DNA of 64,000 nt from Saprospira grandis DSM 2844 (GCF_000275825.1 NZ_JH719942.1:3202070-3266069), one strand, 5' to 3'. Shown: positions 34,422 through 42,988, numbered from the stretch's first letter. Numbers and translations are program-made. The notes: generated by a model from the sequence alone, not told the origin.

Positions 34422-36044
34422 ATGGATATCCTCTATTACCTATCGGTATTTATCTTGGGCTATTTACTGCCCTTTGCCGGTATTTCTAAACTTTTTGAAA
34501 AGGCTGGAGAAACAGGCTGGAAAGCTTATGTTCCTATTCTAAACTACCTGAGCTGGACCAAAATTGTGGGCCGCCCTAGTTGGCATATTATCTGGCTTTT
34601 TATTCCTATTGTCAATGTTTTTACCCTGGCCGCTATGGCTATCGAGCTCAACCGAAGCTTTGGTAAATATGGCTTTTTAGATAATGTGTTGGCCATTGCA
34701 GCCCCCTTTGCTTGGTTCCCATATCTAGGCTTTGTCAAAAAAGATGAGCTGAGCTATAAAGGCCCCGCCCACCAACAACGAAAAGAATATAAGGCCGCCT
34801 ACAAAATGGCCATTAAAAATAAGGACCAAGCCGCTATCCGAAAGCTAGAGAAAAATCGCCCTTTTCCCAAAAAGACCTTTGTCCGAGAATGGGCCGATTC
34901 TATCCTTTTTGCCGTTTTTGCCGCTCACTTTATTCGCCTTTTCCTCATCGAGGCCTACACCATTCCCACGCCATCTATGGAGGGCTCGCTTTTGGTCGGA
35001 GATTTCCTTTTTGTGAGTAAGGTACATTATGGCTCTAGATTGCCCATGACGCCCCTTTCTTTTCCGCTTTTGCATAATGTAATGCCCCTTACCGGCGGAG
35101 AATGCTACTCGAAATGGCCCAGCTGGGACTATAATCGGGCTCCAGCCCTACAAAAGGTCAATCGCTACGATCCTGTGGTTTTCAATTATCCAGAAGGTGA
35201 TACCATTATTAAAGGCGTAGATTATTCTAGCGATTATCATAATATTCTCAAAGGGACGCCCAGAGCCCAAAGAGAGACCACCCGCCAACAGCTCCTCAAA
35301 CGCTTTCAAAACCGTATTGTTACTCGGCCTGTAGATAAGCGCGACCACTATATCAAGCGCTGTGTGGGCTTGCCCGGCGATAGCATTGAGGTCCGTGCCA
35401 ACCGACTATTTGTCAATGGCCAAGAGCCCGATATTATCCCCGGCGTGCAGTATCGCTATGAGTTGGTGCCCCAAGATAATAAGAGCATCAATATGAGTTA
35501 TGTAGATGATAATTATGCGCTTTCGATTCCTTCGGGCCCCGGAAAAGCCAGTAATTTCAGAAATATTTCGCCGCTGGTGGTCGAGCAGATGTTGCAAGAT
35601 CCTCAGTTGGCCCCAATTCTCAAGGAGATTCGCCCAGTGGTGGGGGCCCCAGGCTACAACCTTGGGATTTTCCCCTATAATGGCGAGCTTTTCCCTTGGA
35701 ATAACCATAATTATGGCCCCATCTGGATTCCCAAAAAGGGCGAGAGCGTAACGCTTACTATGGATAATATCGATCTCTACAAAAGAGTGATTATGGCCTA
35801 TGAAGGCCACGACCTAGTGATCCGAGATGGCCAAATTATTATTGATGGCCAAACCACCAATAGCTACACCTTTGAAATGGATTACTACTGGATGATGGGA
35901 GACAACCGCGACGATTCTGCCGATTCTCGCTCTTGGGGCTTTGTGCCCGCTACTCATGTTGTGGGTAAACCTCTGTTTGTCTGGATGTCTATTGGCCCCA
36001 ATGGGATCCGCTTTGACCGCATTTTGAAAAATGCCGCCCAATAA
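34422..36044 (+). CDS. lepB: Signal peptidase I, long Bacteroidota form
   Basis: The 540-residue protein is far longer than the E. coli enzyme (324). Residues about 1-110 form a separate membrane domain with several hydrophobic segments (DUF5684-like, GWKAYVPILNYLSW). A basic linker follows, then the peptidase: a membrane anchor at about 165-185, the catalytic Ser in TIPTPSMEGSLLVGD, the catalytic Lys in DHYIKRCVGLPGDS, and the C-terminal box YYWMMGDNRDDSADSR. It removes signal peptides from exported proteins at the inner membrane. A terminator and repeat copy 13 follow. Confidence 0.95.
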   Translation: MDILYYLSVFILGYLLPFAGISKLFEKAGETGWKAYVPILNYLSWTKIVGRPSWHIIWLFIPIVNVFTLAAMAIELNRSFGKYGFLDNVLAIAAPFAWFPYLGFVKKDELSYKGPAHQQRKEYKAAYKMAIKNKDQAAIRKLEKNRPFPKKTFVREWADSILFAVFAAHFIRLFLIEAYTIPTPSMEGSLLVGDFLFVSKVHYGSRLPMTPLSFPLLHNVMPLTGGECYSKWPSWDYNRAPALQKVNRYDPVVFNYPEGDTIIKGVDYSSDYHNILKGTPRAQRETTRQQLLKRFQNRIVTRPVDKRDHYIKRCVGLPGDSIEVRANRLFVNGQEPDIIPGVQYRYELVPQDNKSINMSYVDDNYALSIPSGPGKASNFRNISPLVVEQMLQDPQLAPILKEIRPVVGAPGYNLGIFPYNGELFPWNNHNYGPIWIPKKGESVTLTMDNIDLYKRVIMAYEGHDLVIRDGQIIIDGQTTNSYTFEMDYYWMMGDNRDDSADSRSWGFVPATHVVGKPLFVWMSIGPNGIRFDRILKNAAQ

Positions 36045-36063
36045 AAAGTAAGCTTAAATTGTT

Positions 36064-36101
36064 TAAGCCCTTCTGCAGTTTGCTGTAGAGGGGCTTTTTT
36101 T
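36064..36101 (+). terminator. Terminator of lepB
   Basis: Imperfect stem AAGCCCTTCTGCAG / CTGTAGAGGGGCTT is followed by seven T that run directly into the GGGG of repeat copy 13. Confidence 0.8.
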
Positions 36102-36241
36102 GGGGCTGCCCACTCGCTTCGCTCGGGTCGGGCTGTGCGGAGGCTCGCTCTTCGCTCGGCCCATCGCCAGCAAGCTGGCTCGGTCTGGCCTGCGGCCACC
36201 CCCTACCATCCCTCAGCCTGCGGCCCTTCGGGCCTGTAGGA
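36102..36241 (+). repeat. GC-rich covarying element, copy 13
   Basis: The core is 36102-36218 with ends GGCTG/CAGCC. The variable hairpin is GCCAGC-aa-GCTGGC and the second is GGCC-tgc-GGCC. It abuts the lepB terminator T-run. A tail hairpin GGCCC-ttc-GGGCC follows. Confidence 0.85.
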
Positions 36242-36263
36242 CGCAGATTTTGGTCCAAAATAA

Positions 36264-36291
36264 AAGGCCCAAACCTAAAGGTTTGGGCCTT
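36264..36291 (-). terminator. Hairpin, probable purA terminator
   Basis: A perfect 13-bp stem AAGGCCCAAACCT / AGGTTTGGGCCTT with a 2-nt loop. On the minus strand it is followed by a T-rich tract (TTTTATTTT). It lies between the two facing repeat copies 13 and 14. Confidence 0.65.
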
Positions 36292-36295
36292 CCTT

Positions 36296-36317
36296 GCTGT
36301 AGGTTTCCACCTACAGC
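36296..36317. repeat. Small hairpin of the GTAGGT type
   Basis: GCTGTAGGT-ttcc-ACCTACAGC is a perfect 9-bp stem closely similar to the hairpin at 24185-24204. Confidence 0.6.
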
Positions 36318-36320
36318 ATC

Positions 36321-36441
36321 GGCTGAGGGGCTGTAGCAGGGCCGCCGAAGGCGGCAGACCAAAGCGCTGAAAGCGCTGCAGGGCCGAGCAGACCTGCGAG
36401 CTGCGAAATGGCCCGACCCGCCCAAAGGGCGGGGCAGCCCC
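36321..36441 (-). repeat. GC-rich covarying element, copy 14
   Basis: Ends are GGCTG/CAGCC. The variable hairpin is AGCGCT-ttc-AGCGCT and the second is GCCGCC-ttc-GGCGGC. It faces copy 13 in inverted orientation, and its G-rich end is 14 nt after the purA stop. Confidence 0.85.
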
Positions 36442-36455
36442 AAAAAAAGAAAAAC

Positions 36456-37724
36456 CTAATCTCTAATAATCAAAGCTTCGCGTTCTGGACCAGTAGAGAT
36501 CATTTTCATGGGTACGTCTAGCTCTGTTTCTAGGCTATGAATGTAATCTTGTAGTTTTTGCGGAAAGTCCTCAAACTTTTGAATGCCCTTGAGGTTGCTT
36601 TTCCAACCCGCATAACTGCGATAGTCCAAACTAATGTCTTCAAGGACCAAATCATGCGGCAGTTCTTGGCTTTTTTGCCCCCCATAATTGTAGGCCGTAG
36701 CCACTTTGAGCTCCTCCATTTCGTTCAGGACATCGACCTTAGTAATGACCAATTGGGTCACGCCATTGAGCATAATGGTATATTTGAGTTGGGGCAAATC
36801 GAGCCAACCGCAACGGCGAGGGCGGCCCGTAGTTGCGCCAAACTCTCCACCTGCTTGGCGAAGATTTTCGCCTTCTTCGCCAAAGAGCTCAGAAGGGAAG
36901 GGGCCGCTACCTACGCGGGTGCAATAGGCTTTGGTGATGCCGATAACCTCCCCAATCTTTTGAGGAGCTACGCCTAGGCCATTGCAAACCCCGGCGCTAA
37001 TGGTATTGGAAGAAGTGACAAAGGGGTAGGTACCAAAATCAATATCGAGCATAGAGCCCTGGGCCCCCTCGGCCAAAACCTTTTTGCCTTGGGTCAACTG
37101 CTTATTGATAAAGTATTCGCCATCTACCAGTTGATGGCCCTTTAGGGTTTCTACAGCGGCAAAAAAGTTGGCTTCTTGTTCTGCCAAATCAAAATCTACA
37201 GTGGGATAAATTTGGGCCATTTTCAAATGCTCTGTTTTGAGTTCTTCATAGCGGGCTTTGAAATTAGGCAAGAGAATATCGCCCATACGCAGCCCACGGC
37301 GGGCAATTTTATCGGTATAAGTGGGGCCAATTCCTCTTAGGGTCGAGCCAATTTTAGCTTTGCCCTTGGCGGCTTCCATGGCGGTATCGAGCAAGCGATG
37401 CGAGGGCAGGATCAGCTGAGCTTTTTTGGCAATAAAAAGCCGCTCCCCAAAATTTGGGACAGCGGCAGCAATACTTTCCATTTCTTTAATCAGGGTAGTG
37501 GGGTCAATCACTACGCCATTACCAATCAGGTTGAGCACCTGAGGTCTAAAAATCCCAGAGGGGATGGTGTGCAGTACAAATTTTTGGCCATCTAGGACCA
37601 AAGTGTGCCCAGCATTGGGGCCTCCTTGAAAGCGAGCGACAATATCGTATTGCCGAGCTAAATAATCCACGACCTTACCTTTTCCCTCATCTCCCCATTG
37701 GAGTCCCAACAGAACATCAACCAT
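36456..37724 (-). CDS. purA: Adenylosuccinate synthetase
   Basis: The 422-residue protein is of normal length. The GTP-binding N-terminus is VLLGLQWGDEGKGKVVD, with GPNAGHTLV, STLRGIGPTYTDK, GQ-like AEGAQGSMLDIDFGTYPFVTSS and TGRPRRCGWLD following in order. It converts IMP and aspartate to adenylosuccinate using GTP, the first step of AMP synthesis. It is downstream of fur-like and STAS genes on the same strand, and a 96-nt gap holding a promoter-like box and a palindrome precedes it. Confidence 0.97.
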   Translation of the reverse strand: MVDVLLGLQWGDEGKGKVVDYLARQYDIVARFQGGPNAGHTLVLDGQKFVLHTIPSGIFRPQVLNLIGNGVVIDPTTLIKEMESIAAAVPNFGERLFIAKKAQLILPSHRLLDTAMEAAKGKAKIGSTLRGIGPTYTDKIARRGLRMGDILLPNFKARYEELKTEHLKMAQIYPTVDFDLAEQEANFFAAVETLKGHQLVDGEYFINKQLTQGKKVLAEGAQGSMLDIDFGTYPFVTSSNTISAGVCNGLGVAPQKIGEVIGITKAYCTRVGSGPFPSELFGEEGENLRQAGGEFGATTGRPRRCGWLDLPQLKYTIMLNGVTQLVITKVDVLNEMEELKVATAYNYGGQKSQELPHDLVLEDISLDYRSYAGWKSNLKGIQKFEDFPQKLQDYIHSLETELDVPMKMISTGPEREALIIRD

Positions 37725-37752
37725 AGTTGCAAAATTTTGTGTAGCAAAAAAT

Positions 37753-37785
37753 GTAGATGGAATCTACTTTTGGCGCACAAAAATA
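37753..37785 (-). promoter_or_regulatory. Putative purA promoter with palindrome
   Basis: On the minus strand TATTTTTG (37778-37785) fits TAnnTTTG. Just downstream, GTAGAT-nnn-ATCTAC (37753-37767) is a perfect 6-bp inverted repeat near the expected transcription start. It may be an operator. The regulator is unknown. Confidence 0.4.
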
Positions 37786-37820
37786 AAAACAACTTTTGAA
37801 AAGCGGCTAAAGATTAGGCT

Positions 37821-38171
37821 TTAGTTCTTTGTTAAGGCTTGCAAAATGTTCAGGGCCTCTTCTCGGTTGTCGGCCAGCTCAAAGGTAGAGCGCAGGCGAG
37901 TCATGAGTAGGAGCTGCTCAATTTTGGGTGAGATTTGGCAAAGGGCCAATTCTCCACCGGCAGAGCGGGCACGGGTGAGGATGCTAATTAAAAAAGCGAG
38001 TCCAGAAGAGTTCATAAATTGCATCTGCCCCAAATCAATGAGAAACAGGCGTTGCCCCTGAGCAATTAGGCGTTCTACTTCCTGAATGATTGCTTGGTTT
38101 TCTTCTGGATTCCAAAGGTCGTCTAGTTCCAAGATGCAAATTTCATCTTGTTGTTCTAATTGAAAAGTCAT
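37821..38171 (-). CDS. STAS-domain anti-sigma factor antagonist
   Basis: The 116-residue protein is a single STAS domain of the SpoIIAA/RsbV type. It has an N-terminal beta pair (EICILELDDLW), then LFLIDLGQMQFMNSSGLAFLISILTRAR, where the Ser of NSSG is in the position normally phosphorylated, and a C-terminal AdNREEALNIL-like helix. It would act in a partner-switching cascade with a kinase and a sigma regulator, neither of which is next to it. It lies 6 nt after the fur-like gene. Confidence 0.88.
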   Translation of the reverse strand: MTFQLEQQDEICILELDDLWNPEENQAIIQEVERLIAQGQRLFLIDLGQMQFMNSSGLAFLISILTRARSAGGELALCQISPKIEQLLLMTRLRSTFELADNREEALNILQALTKN

Positions 38172-38177
38172 TGGGCC

Positions 38178-38642
38178 CTATTTCTTTTTTTCGCGGCCTT
38201 CTTTGCTATAACCATAGAAGGTTAACGAGTGGTGAGTAATTTCAAAGTCGAGCATTTCGGCTACCAACTCCTTGATTTGCTGAATACGGGGATCACAAAA
38301 TTCAAAGACTTCTCCAGTCTCAATACAAACGGCATGATCATGCTGCTTAAAGCCATAGGATTTTTCATATTGAGCCAGGTTTTTTCCAAATTGATGCTTG
38401 CGCACCAAATCACAGGCCACCAAAAGCTCTAAGGTATTATAAACAGTAGCTCGGCTCACCCGATAATTCTGGGTTTTCATATGAATATATAGCGCTTCTG
38501 CATCAAAATGATCGTTGCGCTTATAGATCTCTTCCAAAATGGCAAAGCGTTCTGGGGTCTTGCGTAGGCCATTCTTTATTAAATAGGTAGAGAAGATTTT
38601 ACTTACTTCGTCTATGGTGTTTTGTGTTTTGTTTTCTGACAT
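38178..38642 (-). CDS. Fur-family transcriptional regulator lacking the usual CxxC zinc motif
   Basis: This 154-residue protein has the Fur winged helix (RKTPERFAILEEIYKRNDHFDAEALY, then YRVSRATVYNTLELLVACDLV). The metal-site region reads KQHDHAVCIETGEVFEFCD, giving the H-x-H and single Cys residues but not the CxxC pairs that hold structural zinc in canonical Fur. The dimer domain is short, with TFYGY near the end. It senses metal or peroxide in related proteins, but the effector here is uncertain. Operon order is fur-like, STAS, purA. Confidence 0.87.
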   Translation of the reverse strand: MSENKTQNTIDEVSKIFSTYLIKNGLRKTPERFAILEEIYKRNDHFDAEALYIHMKTQNYRVSRATVYNTLELLVACDLVRKHQFGKNLAQYEKSYGFKQHDHAVCIETGEVFEFCDPRIQQIKELVAEMLDFEITHHSLTFYGYSKEGREKKK

Positions 38643-38725
38643 AACTTTGGCGGTTGATTTAACGGCCTAAAATAGGGAATTTTAAATGGATAACAGGGCT
38701 TAGCCCGCAATAGTTTTTGTGACAT

Positions 38726-39277
38726 CTACAAAATGGAGTAGAGTAGGATGCCTAACATAATTACAAACATGATAATTAGCCCAAAAGGTGTAGAGCGGCC
38801 TTCTTGATAATCTTCAAATAACATGTTGAGTAACTCAGGCCATTCTCTTCCTTTTGCTCGTCGTTCTATAACAATCATAAAATAAGGTCGAATACCTTTC
38901 GGTATAATATTCCCATGCTTTCGCATTATGAAATAGTTGTCATCTAAGAATACAGGCTCATAGAACTCATACTCTCTACCAATTTTTATAAAAAAACCTT
39001 TCACATCTTTCTCCCAAGTTCCAGGAATGACATCTCCATCTAGTATACGTAGATACTTGCCGTCTTCCTTAAATAGATGAAGTATGGCTTCTTGAAAGTC
39101 TAGGTCATCTCGGACTTCTAGCCATCTTTTACCTATAAAAAAAGAGCTGTCTTCAATACTCTGACTATATGATTTGTAATTATGGCCATAAATCAAGTTT
39201 TGAATACCCGCCTCTAGTGTTGGGGTCTCTTCTAAAACTGAAGTAATGGCCCCAAAAATATTATTCCAAAATGACAT
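38726..39277 (-). CDS. Tail-anchored hypothetical protein
   Basis: The 183-residue protein is mostly soluble and has a single hydrophobic segment at the extreme C-terminus (about 165-183, FGLIIMFVIMLGILLYSIL), so it may be tail-anchored. The middle has Tyr/Phe-rich beta-like stretches such as GREYEFYEPVFLDDNYFIM. Base composition is AT-richer than its neighbours, which hints at recent acquisition. No family is recognised. It is followed, reading upstream, by the Cys-rich gene 12 nt away. Confidence 0.6.
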   Translation of the reverse strand: MSFWNNIFGAITSVLEETPTLEAGIQNLIYGHNYKSYSQSIEDSSFFIGKRWLEVRDDLDFQEAILHLFKEDGKYLRILDGDVIPGTWEKDVKGFFIKIGREYEFYEPVFLDDNYFIMRKHGNIIPKGIRPYFMIVIERRAKGREWPELLNMLFEDYQEGRSTPFGLIIMFVIMLGILLYSIL

Positions 39278-39289
39278 GTTTTCTATCGT

Positions 39290-39616
39290 TTAGTAAGGGC
39301 AGTGTTTACAGCCATTGCCACAACAATATCCCCGCTGAATGAGGTAGTATTTACTAAATATCCAAAGGCCGTTTTCCTTATAAAAGTGCTTGCCTTCTAC
39401 AAATTCATGGGCCTTCTGAGGGAGGGGCTCCCTAGCCGCCTGCTCGCAAATTGTATTCAGTTCTCGCAAGCAGGCGGCACAATAACAGCTCTTTTTGCTC
39501 TTGGCCAAATGGGCCCTCAAAGCAGGCCCAATAACTAGGTCCACACACTGGCAATTGCTGATGTTTTCTGGCTGGCACTCAAAGCTTTTGTGACAGCTTG
39601 GGCATTCTGTTTTCAT
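39290..39616 (-). CDS. Cys-rich CWC protein with DUF5522-like C-terminus
   Basis: The 108-residue protein begins CPSCHKSFECQ then CQC, the Cys-rich CWC pattern for a small zinc knuckle. The C-terminal part WIFSKYYLIQRGYCCGNGCKHCPY matches DUF5522, normally a separate small protein. Eleven or more Cys suggest two metal sites. The joining of both domains in one chain may be a natural fusion. Function is unknown. Confidence 0.75.
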   Translation of the reverse strand: MKTECPSCHKSFECQPENISNCQCVDLVIGPALRAHLAKSKKSCYCAACLRELNTICEQAAREPLPQKAHEFVEGKHFYKENGLWIFSKYYLIQRGYCCGNGCKHCPY

Positions 39617-39631
39617 TTTGTTTTCATTTTT

Positions 39632-39680
39632 GGGGCTGCCCCGGCCTTTGGCTGAGCCCTGCTAGAGGCAATGGGCCAAA
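39632..39680 (+). repeat. Internally deleted remnant of the GC-rich element
   Basis: GGGGCTGCCCCGGCCTTTGG matches the first 20 bases of copy 9, and the matching end and middle are missing. It faces the start of the Cys-rich gene 15 nt away, as the intact copies do. Confidence 0.6.
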
Positions 39681-39719
39681 AATCGGTTTTTTTGCGCCAA
39701 CCGCCAAGAAAATTATCCC

Positions 39720-40580
39720 CTAAGGCCGAAAAGGCCGCTCCTCAAAGCGAAGCAAAAGATAAATTTCTCCAGCTCGGCAGCTTTTTAAGAACCGCTGCAA
39801 AGCCCGTACTTGCCGATTGAGGTCGAGGTCCAAACTGCGATCGTCAAAAACTATTTGCTCTAATATGTAAATAGCCTCTGGCCGCAGAATAATGCCATAA
39901 GAGTAGGGAATAAGCGGCTTTTGACCAATTCCCCCAGGATCCTCTCCATAGGGACCAATCTGTAAGTACCGCTTCATCTGGTCCAGTTCCCAGGCTTGTA
40001 GGGCAGACATAGGCGCAAATTCTTTATGCAAATCCGAATGCTCAAAAATAGGCGGTAGGTCTTTTGCTGCCGCCGCCCAAACCCTACGGACTAAGGTCTC
40101 CGAAAAATAACGCTCTTGCCCCATAAACCAATAGTCCGGATAAAAACGCTCGCTCTCAAAGGCCAATACTTGCATCAAAAAGGCCGTATGATCAAAATAA
40201 TGACACTGATTGCGCCGCCACCTCGCTCTGTAAATCTCTAATGACTTAATGGTAGATTGCCGCACAACCGCCAACTGCTGCTCAAAATCACTGTAGTTGG
40301 CCCGATACCAAAGCTCAAAACTACGGTCGGTCTTTTTACTGTCAAAGTTGCGCAGATCGCGCAGCATTTTGCGAATCTGCGCCTGCACTTTGCGCTCTTT
40401 GCCTTTTTGAACCGCCTCAACGACCTCCATAAATCGCTCAAACCCTTGCTTTTCTATGGTGTAAAAACAAACTTTAGAGTAGGTAGTCGGACGCTCCGTT
40501 TTGTTTTGTGCCTTGGCCCAATTAACGAGCAAAACTAAAGATAAAATAAGGCTAAAAGTTCCTAAACTGTTAAATTTCAT
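39720..40580 (-). CDS. Secreted hypothetical protein
   Basis: The 286-residue protein has a clear signal peptide (LGTFSLILSLVLLVNWAKAQ, cleavage after AKA). The mature part is helical and Arg/Lys-rich in the first half (KGKERKVQAQIRKMLRDLR), Tyr/Trp-rich in the middle and ends LRFEERPFRP. No conserved domain is recognised. It is divergent from the NlpC/P60 gene; a shared regulatory region of about 115 nt separates them. Confidence 0.65.
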   Translation of the reverse strand: MKFNSLGTFSLILSLVLLVNWAKAQNKTERPTTYSKVCFYTIEKQGFERFMEVVEAVQKGKERKVQAQIRKMLRDLRNFDSKKTDRSFELWYRANYSDFEQQLAVVRQSTIKSLEIYRARWRRNQCHYFDHTAFLMQVLAFESERFYPDYWFMGQERYFSETLVRRVWAAAAKDLPPIFEHSDLHKEFAPMSALQAWELDQMKRYLQIGPYGEDPGGIGQKPLIPYSYGIILRPEAIYILEQIVFDDRSLDLDLNRQVRALQRFLKSCRAGEIYLLLRFEERPFRP

Positions 40581-40609
40581 AAGCTTAAGCTTTCAATAAA
40601 GGAGATTCT

Positions 40610-40640
40610 TTTGGTTTTTTGGCCAAAATAAATAGATTTG
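40610..40640 (+). promoter_or_regulatory. Promoter of the NlpC/P60 gene
   Basis: TTTG (40610-40613), a 19-nt spacer and TAGATTTG (40633-40640) match both parts of the Bacteroidota promoter consensus with correct spacing. This is the best promoter seen in the window. Confidence 0.65.
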
Positions 40641-40694
40641 CAGCCGATTTATATGAAAAAAGATTTTTGATTGCGTTCAAGGCTCCTTAAACAA

Positions 40695-41543
40695 ATGGCT
40701 TTAAATGTTAAGCCAAAAGAGAGACCGAACAGAAGAATAAAATATATGAATTCCATATCTAAGGTAGAGATCTTTCAGATTTTTTTGCTCTATATGACGC
40801 TACTGATCGTCAGCGACCAATATATTCGCATGCAACAAGAGCAATTGGCAGAGGAAAAGGCCCAAGCCGAACAATTAGCCGCAAGTATGGCTACCTTCGC
40901 CAAGAAAGTAAAGGTCATCCAAGCCCTAGAACTAGAAAAAGCCCAAATCGAACAGGCCGATATCACGGGCATGAAGTCCCTGATCCAACGCAAACGCCAA
41001 GCAAAAACAAAGGCTAAACGCAAAGCAAAGTTGGCCAAAATGCGCCAAGCCGTTTATCCAGACGTTCCCGTAAAATTTCAAGGGGAACTGACCCTAGAAA
41101 AACGAATCTTGATTCGCTCCGAAATTACCGCCGCCGCCAAAAAATATCTGGGCCGCCCCTACATTTATGCCGCCAAAGGTCCCAACGCTTTCGATTGCTC
41201 CGGCTACACTTCTTTTGTGATGCGCCTGTTCGGAATCGAAATCTCTCCCGGCTCTCGCTATCAAGCTAAACAAGGAAAACATGTAGACCTCAAAGATACA
41301 AAAGTAGGTGACCTCCTCTTTTTTAGCCGCTACGGCAAGGGCGGAATGGTCACTCATGTCGGCCTTATTCTAAGCAATACCGCCGAAGGCATTACCGTGA
41401 TTCATGCCAATGGCCCCCGCCACGGCATCATGATCGAAAATGTAAGCAAGTCTTCTTATTGGAAAAAGAAAATTCTCTTCGCTAGAAATGTGATCGACCC
41501 CATAGGCACAGAAAAGCAAGCTGCTCCGCTGGCCGAAAAATAA
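40695..41543 (+). CDS. Membrane-anchored NlpC/P60 cell-wall peptidase
   Basis: This protein has about 282 residues. A short basic N-terminus precedes one membrane segment (IFQIFLLYMTLLIVS), then an Ala/Gln/Glu/Lys coiled coil of about 75 residues. The C-terminal NlpC/P60 domain has the catalytic Cys in NAFDCSGYTSFVMRLFG, the His in MVTHVGLILS and a third polar residue in VIHANGPRHG. It probably cleaves peptidoglycan stem peptides. The start is uncertain: ATG 40695 is favoured over ATG 40746, and a TTG at 40671 is also open. A strong terminator follows. Confidence 0.87.
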   Translation: MALNVKPKERPNRRIKYMNSISKVEIFQIFLLYMTLLIVSDQYIRMQQEQLAEEKAQAEQLAASMATFAKKVKVIQALELEKAQIEQADITGMKSLIQRKRQAKTKAKRKAKLAKMRQAVYPDVPVKFQGELTLEKRILIRSEITAAAKKYLGRPYIYAAKGPNAFDCSGYTSFVMRLFGIEISPGSRYQAKQGKHVDLKDTKVGDLLFFSRYGKGGMVTHVGLILSNTAEGITVIHANGPRHGIMIENVSKSSYWKKKILFARNVIDPIGTEKQAAPLAEK

Positions 41544-41548
41544 AGTGA

Positions 41549-41582
41549 AAAGCCGCTCTCGCCTAGAGAGCGGCTTTTTTTT
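41549..41582 (+). terminator. Rho-independent terminator
   Basis: The stem AAAGCCGCTCTC / GAGAGCGGCTTT with a 5-nt loop precedes a T-run, 6 nt after the NlpC/P60 stop codon. Confidence 0.92.
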
Positions 41583-41698
41583 GCCCAAACTTGGCCCAAC
41601 GCAAATGTTTTTATAGCTTAGAGAGCCTAAATGATTAGTTCATGGCTAGATGTACGGTAGTTTTTGCCCTGCTGCACTAAAGGCCCTAAATCTATAGA

Positions 41699-42712
41699 AT
41701 GATGAGCAAGATGTATGCAATGGTCTTGGACCAAAAGAAATCGCCCGCTGTTTATCGCCAAATTGAAAAGCCCCGCCCCCAAGCCGATCAGGTATTGATT
41801 AAGGTGGAGGCGGCCGCACTCAATCACCGCGATTTATATATTACCCAAGGCCTCTATCCTGGCGTTCGAGAAGGGATTATCCTAGGCTCGGATGCTAGTG
41901 GTGAGGTGGTGGAGTTGGGCCCGCAGGCCGATAAAAAATGGCTGGGCCAAAAGGTTATCGTCAATCCCAACCAAAATTGGGGCGAAGAGCAAGCCGTACA
42001 GGCCAAAAACTATAGCATCTTGGGCATGCCGCAGTACGGCAGCTTTGCCGAATATCTGCTGGTTCCCCAAGATCGCCTGTTTTTGCGGCCCGCCCATCTT
42101 TCTGCCGAGGAGGCAGCGGCCCTGCCTTTGGCCGGACTAACGGCCTATCGGGCGCTCTTTAGCCGAGGCCGCCTGCAGGCGGGCGAACGCCTATTTATTT
42201 CGGGTATTGGCGGTGGCGTGGCCCTAACGGCCCTGCAATTTGCCCAACCTCTGGGCATTGATATTTGGGTAAGCTCTGGACAGGCCGAGAAGATCGAAAA
42301 GGCCAAGAAAATGGGCGCCCTAAACGGCATTTCTTATAAGCAGGAGCAATGGCATAAGGCCCTATTGGCCCAAGATCCCGCTGGTTTTGATTTGATTATT
42401 GATAGTGCTGGCGGTCCCGACTTTAGCTATTTTGTCGATTTGGCCCGTCCTGCTGCACGGATCGTTTTTTATGGGGGAACCCGAGGCAAATTTCAAATCA
42501 ATCCCCAAAAGATGTTCTGGAAACAGCTCGATATTATGGGCAGCACCATGGGCAGCGATGAGGATTTTGCCCAGATGATTGCTTGGGTAGAAGAGCACAA
42601 AATTAAACCTTTGGTCGAGCAGGTTTGGCCTTTGGACCAAGCGCAAAAAGCCTTTGATTGTATGAATAAAGGCCAGCAGTTTGGCAAATTGGTCCTAAAA
42701 ATGACTGACTAA
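41699..42712 (+). CDS. Zinc-type alcohol dehydrogenase-like (MDR) oxidoreductase
   Basis: The 337-residue protein is of the quinone-oxidoreductase/zinc-binding MDR superfamily. The N-terminal GroES-like half has VEAAALNHRDLYITQGLYPG and ILGSDASGEVVELG. The Rossmann half has LFISGIGGGVALTALQFA, the nucleotide-binding motif, followed by LIIDSAGGPDFSYF. The four structural-zinc Cys are absent, so it is a zinc-free or single-site member. The substrate is unknown. Two ATG codons at 41699 and 41702 are equally possible. Repeat copy 15 begins 58 nt after the stop. Confidence 0.85.
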   Translation: MMSKMYAMVLDQKKSPAVYRQIEKPRPQADQVLIKVEAAALNHRDLYITQGLYPGVREGIILGSDASGEVVELGPQADKKWLGQKVIVNPNQNWGEEQAVQAKNYSILGMPQYGSFAEYLLVPQDRLFLRPAHLSAEEAAALPLAGLTAYRALFSRGRLQAGERLFISGIGGGVALTALQFAQPLGIDIWVSSGQAEKIEKAKKMGALNGISYKQEQWHKALLAQDPAGFDLIIDSAGGPDFSYFVDLARPAARIVFYGGTRGKFQINPQKMFWKQLDIMGSTMGSDEDFAQMIAWVEEHKIKPLVEQVWPLDQAQKAFDCMNKGQQFGKLVLKMTD

Positions 42713-42770
42713 TTTAATTACTTTAAGTACAAAATAGAAGAAGCTATCGAAGGGTAGTTTCTTTTTTTTT

Positions 42771-42966
42771 GGGGCCCGCGGCCAGCAAAGCTGGCCGCCG
42801 CTATGCTGCGGGGCTCGCTGTTCGCTCGGCCCTTCGCTTTTTTCGCTTTGCTCAAAAAGCTCGGTCTGGCCTTCGGCCACCCGCTCCGCAGCGCTGGGCC
42901 GTTTGGCCTTCGGCCATGGCGGCGAAGCCGCCTGCCATTCATCGCCTAGGGACAAGCCCCTAGGCG
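42771..42966 (+). repeat. GC-rich covarying element, copy 15, with CCTAGGG tail hairpin
   Basis: The core is 42771-42900. Its ends GGCCC/GGGCC are unique and still complementary. The variable hairpin has arms GCTTTTT / AAAAAGC around a CGCTTTGCTC spacer. The tail has GGCGGC-gaa-GCCGCC and then CGCCTAGGG-acaagc-CCCTAGGCG (42943-42966), a hairpin also found at 45316 and 45458. The RHS remnant starts just after it, so the element adjoins the RHS truncation point. Confidence 0.85.
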
Positions 42967-42988
42967 GTTATTGGCATTTTGTATATGA

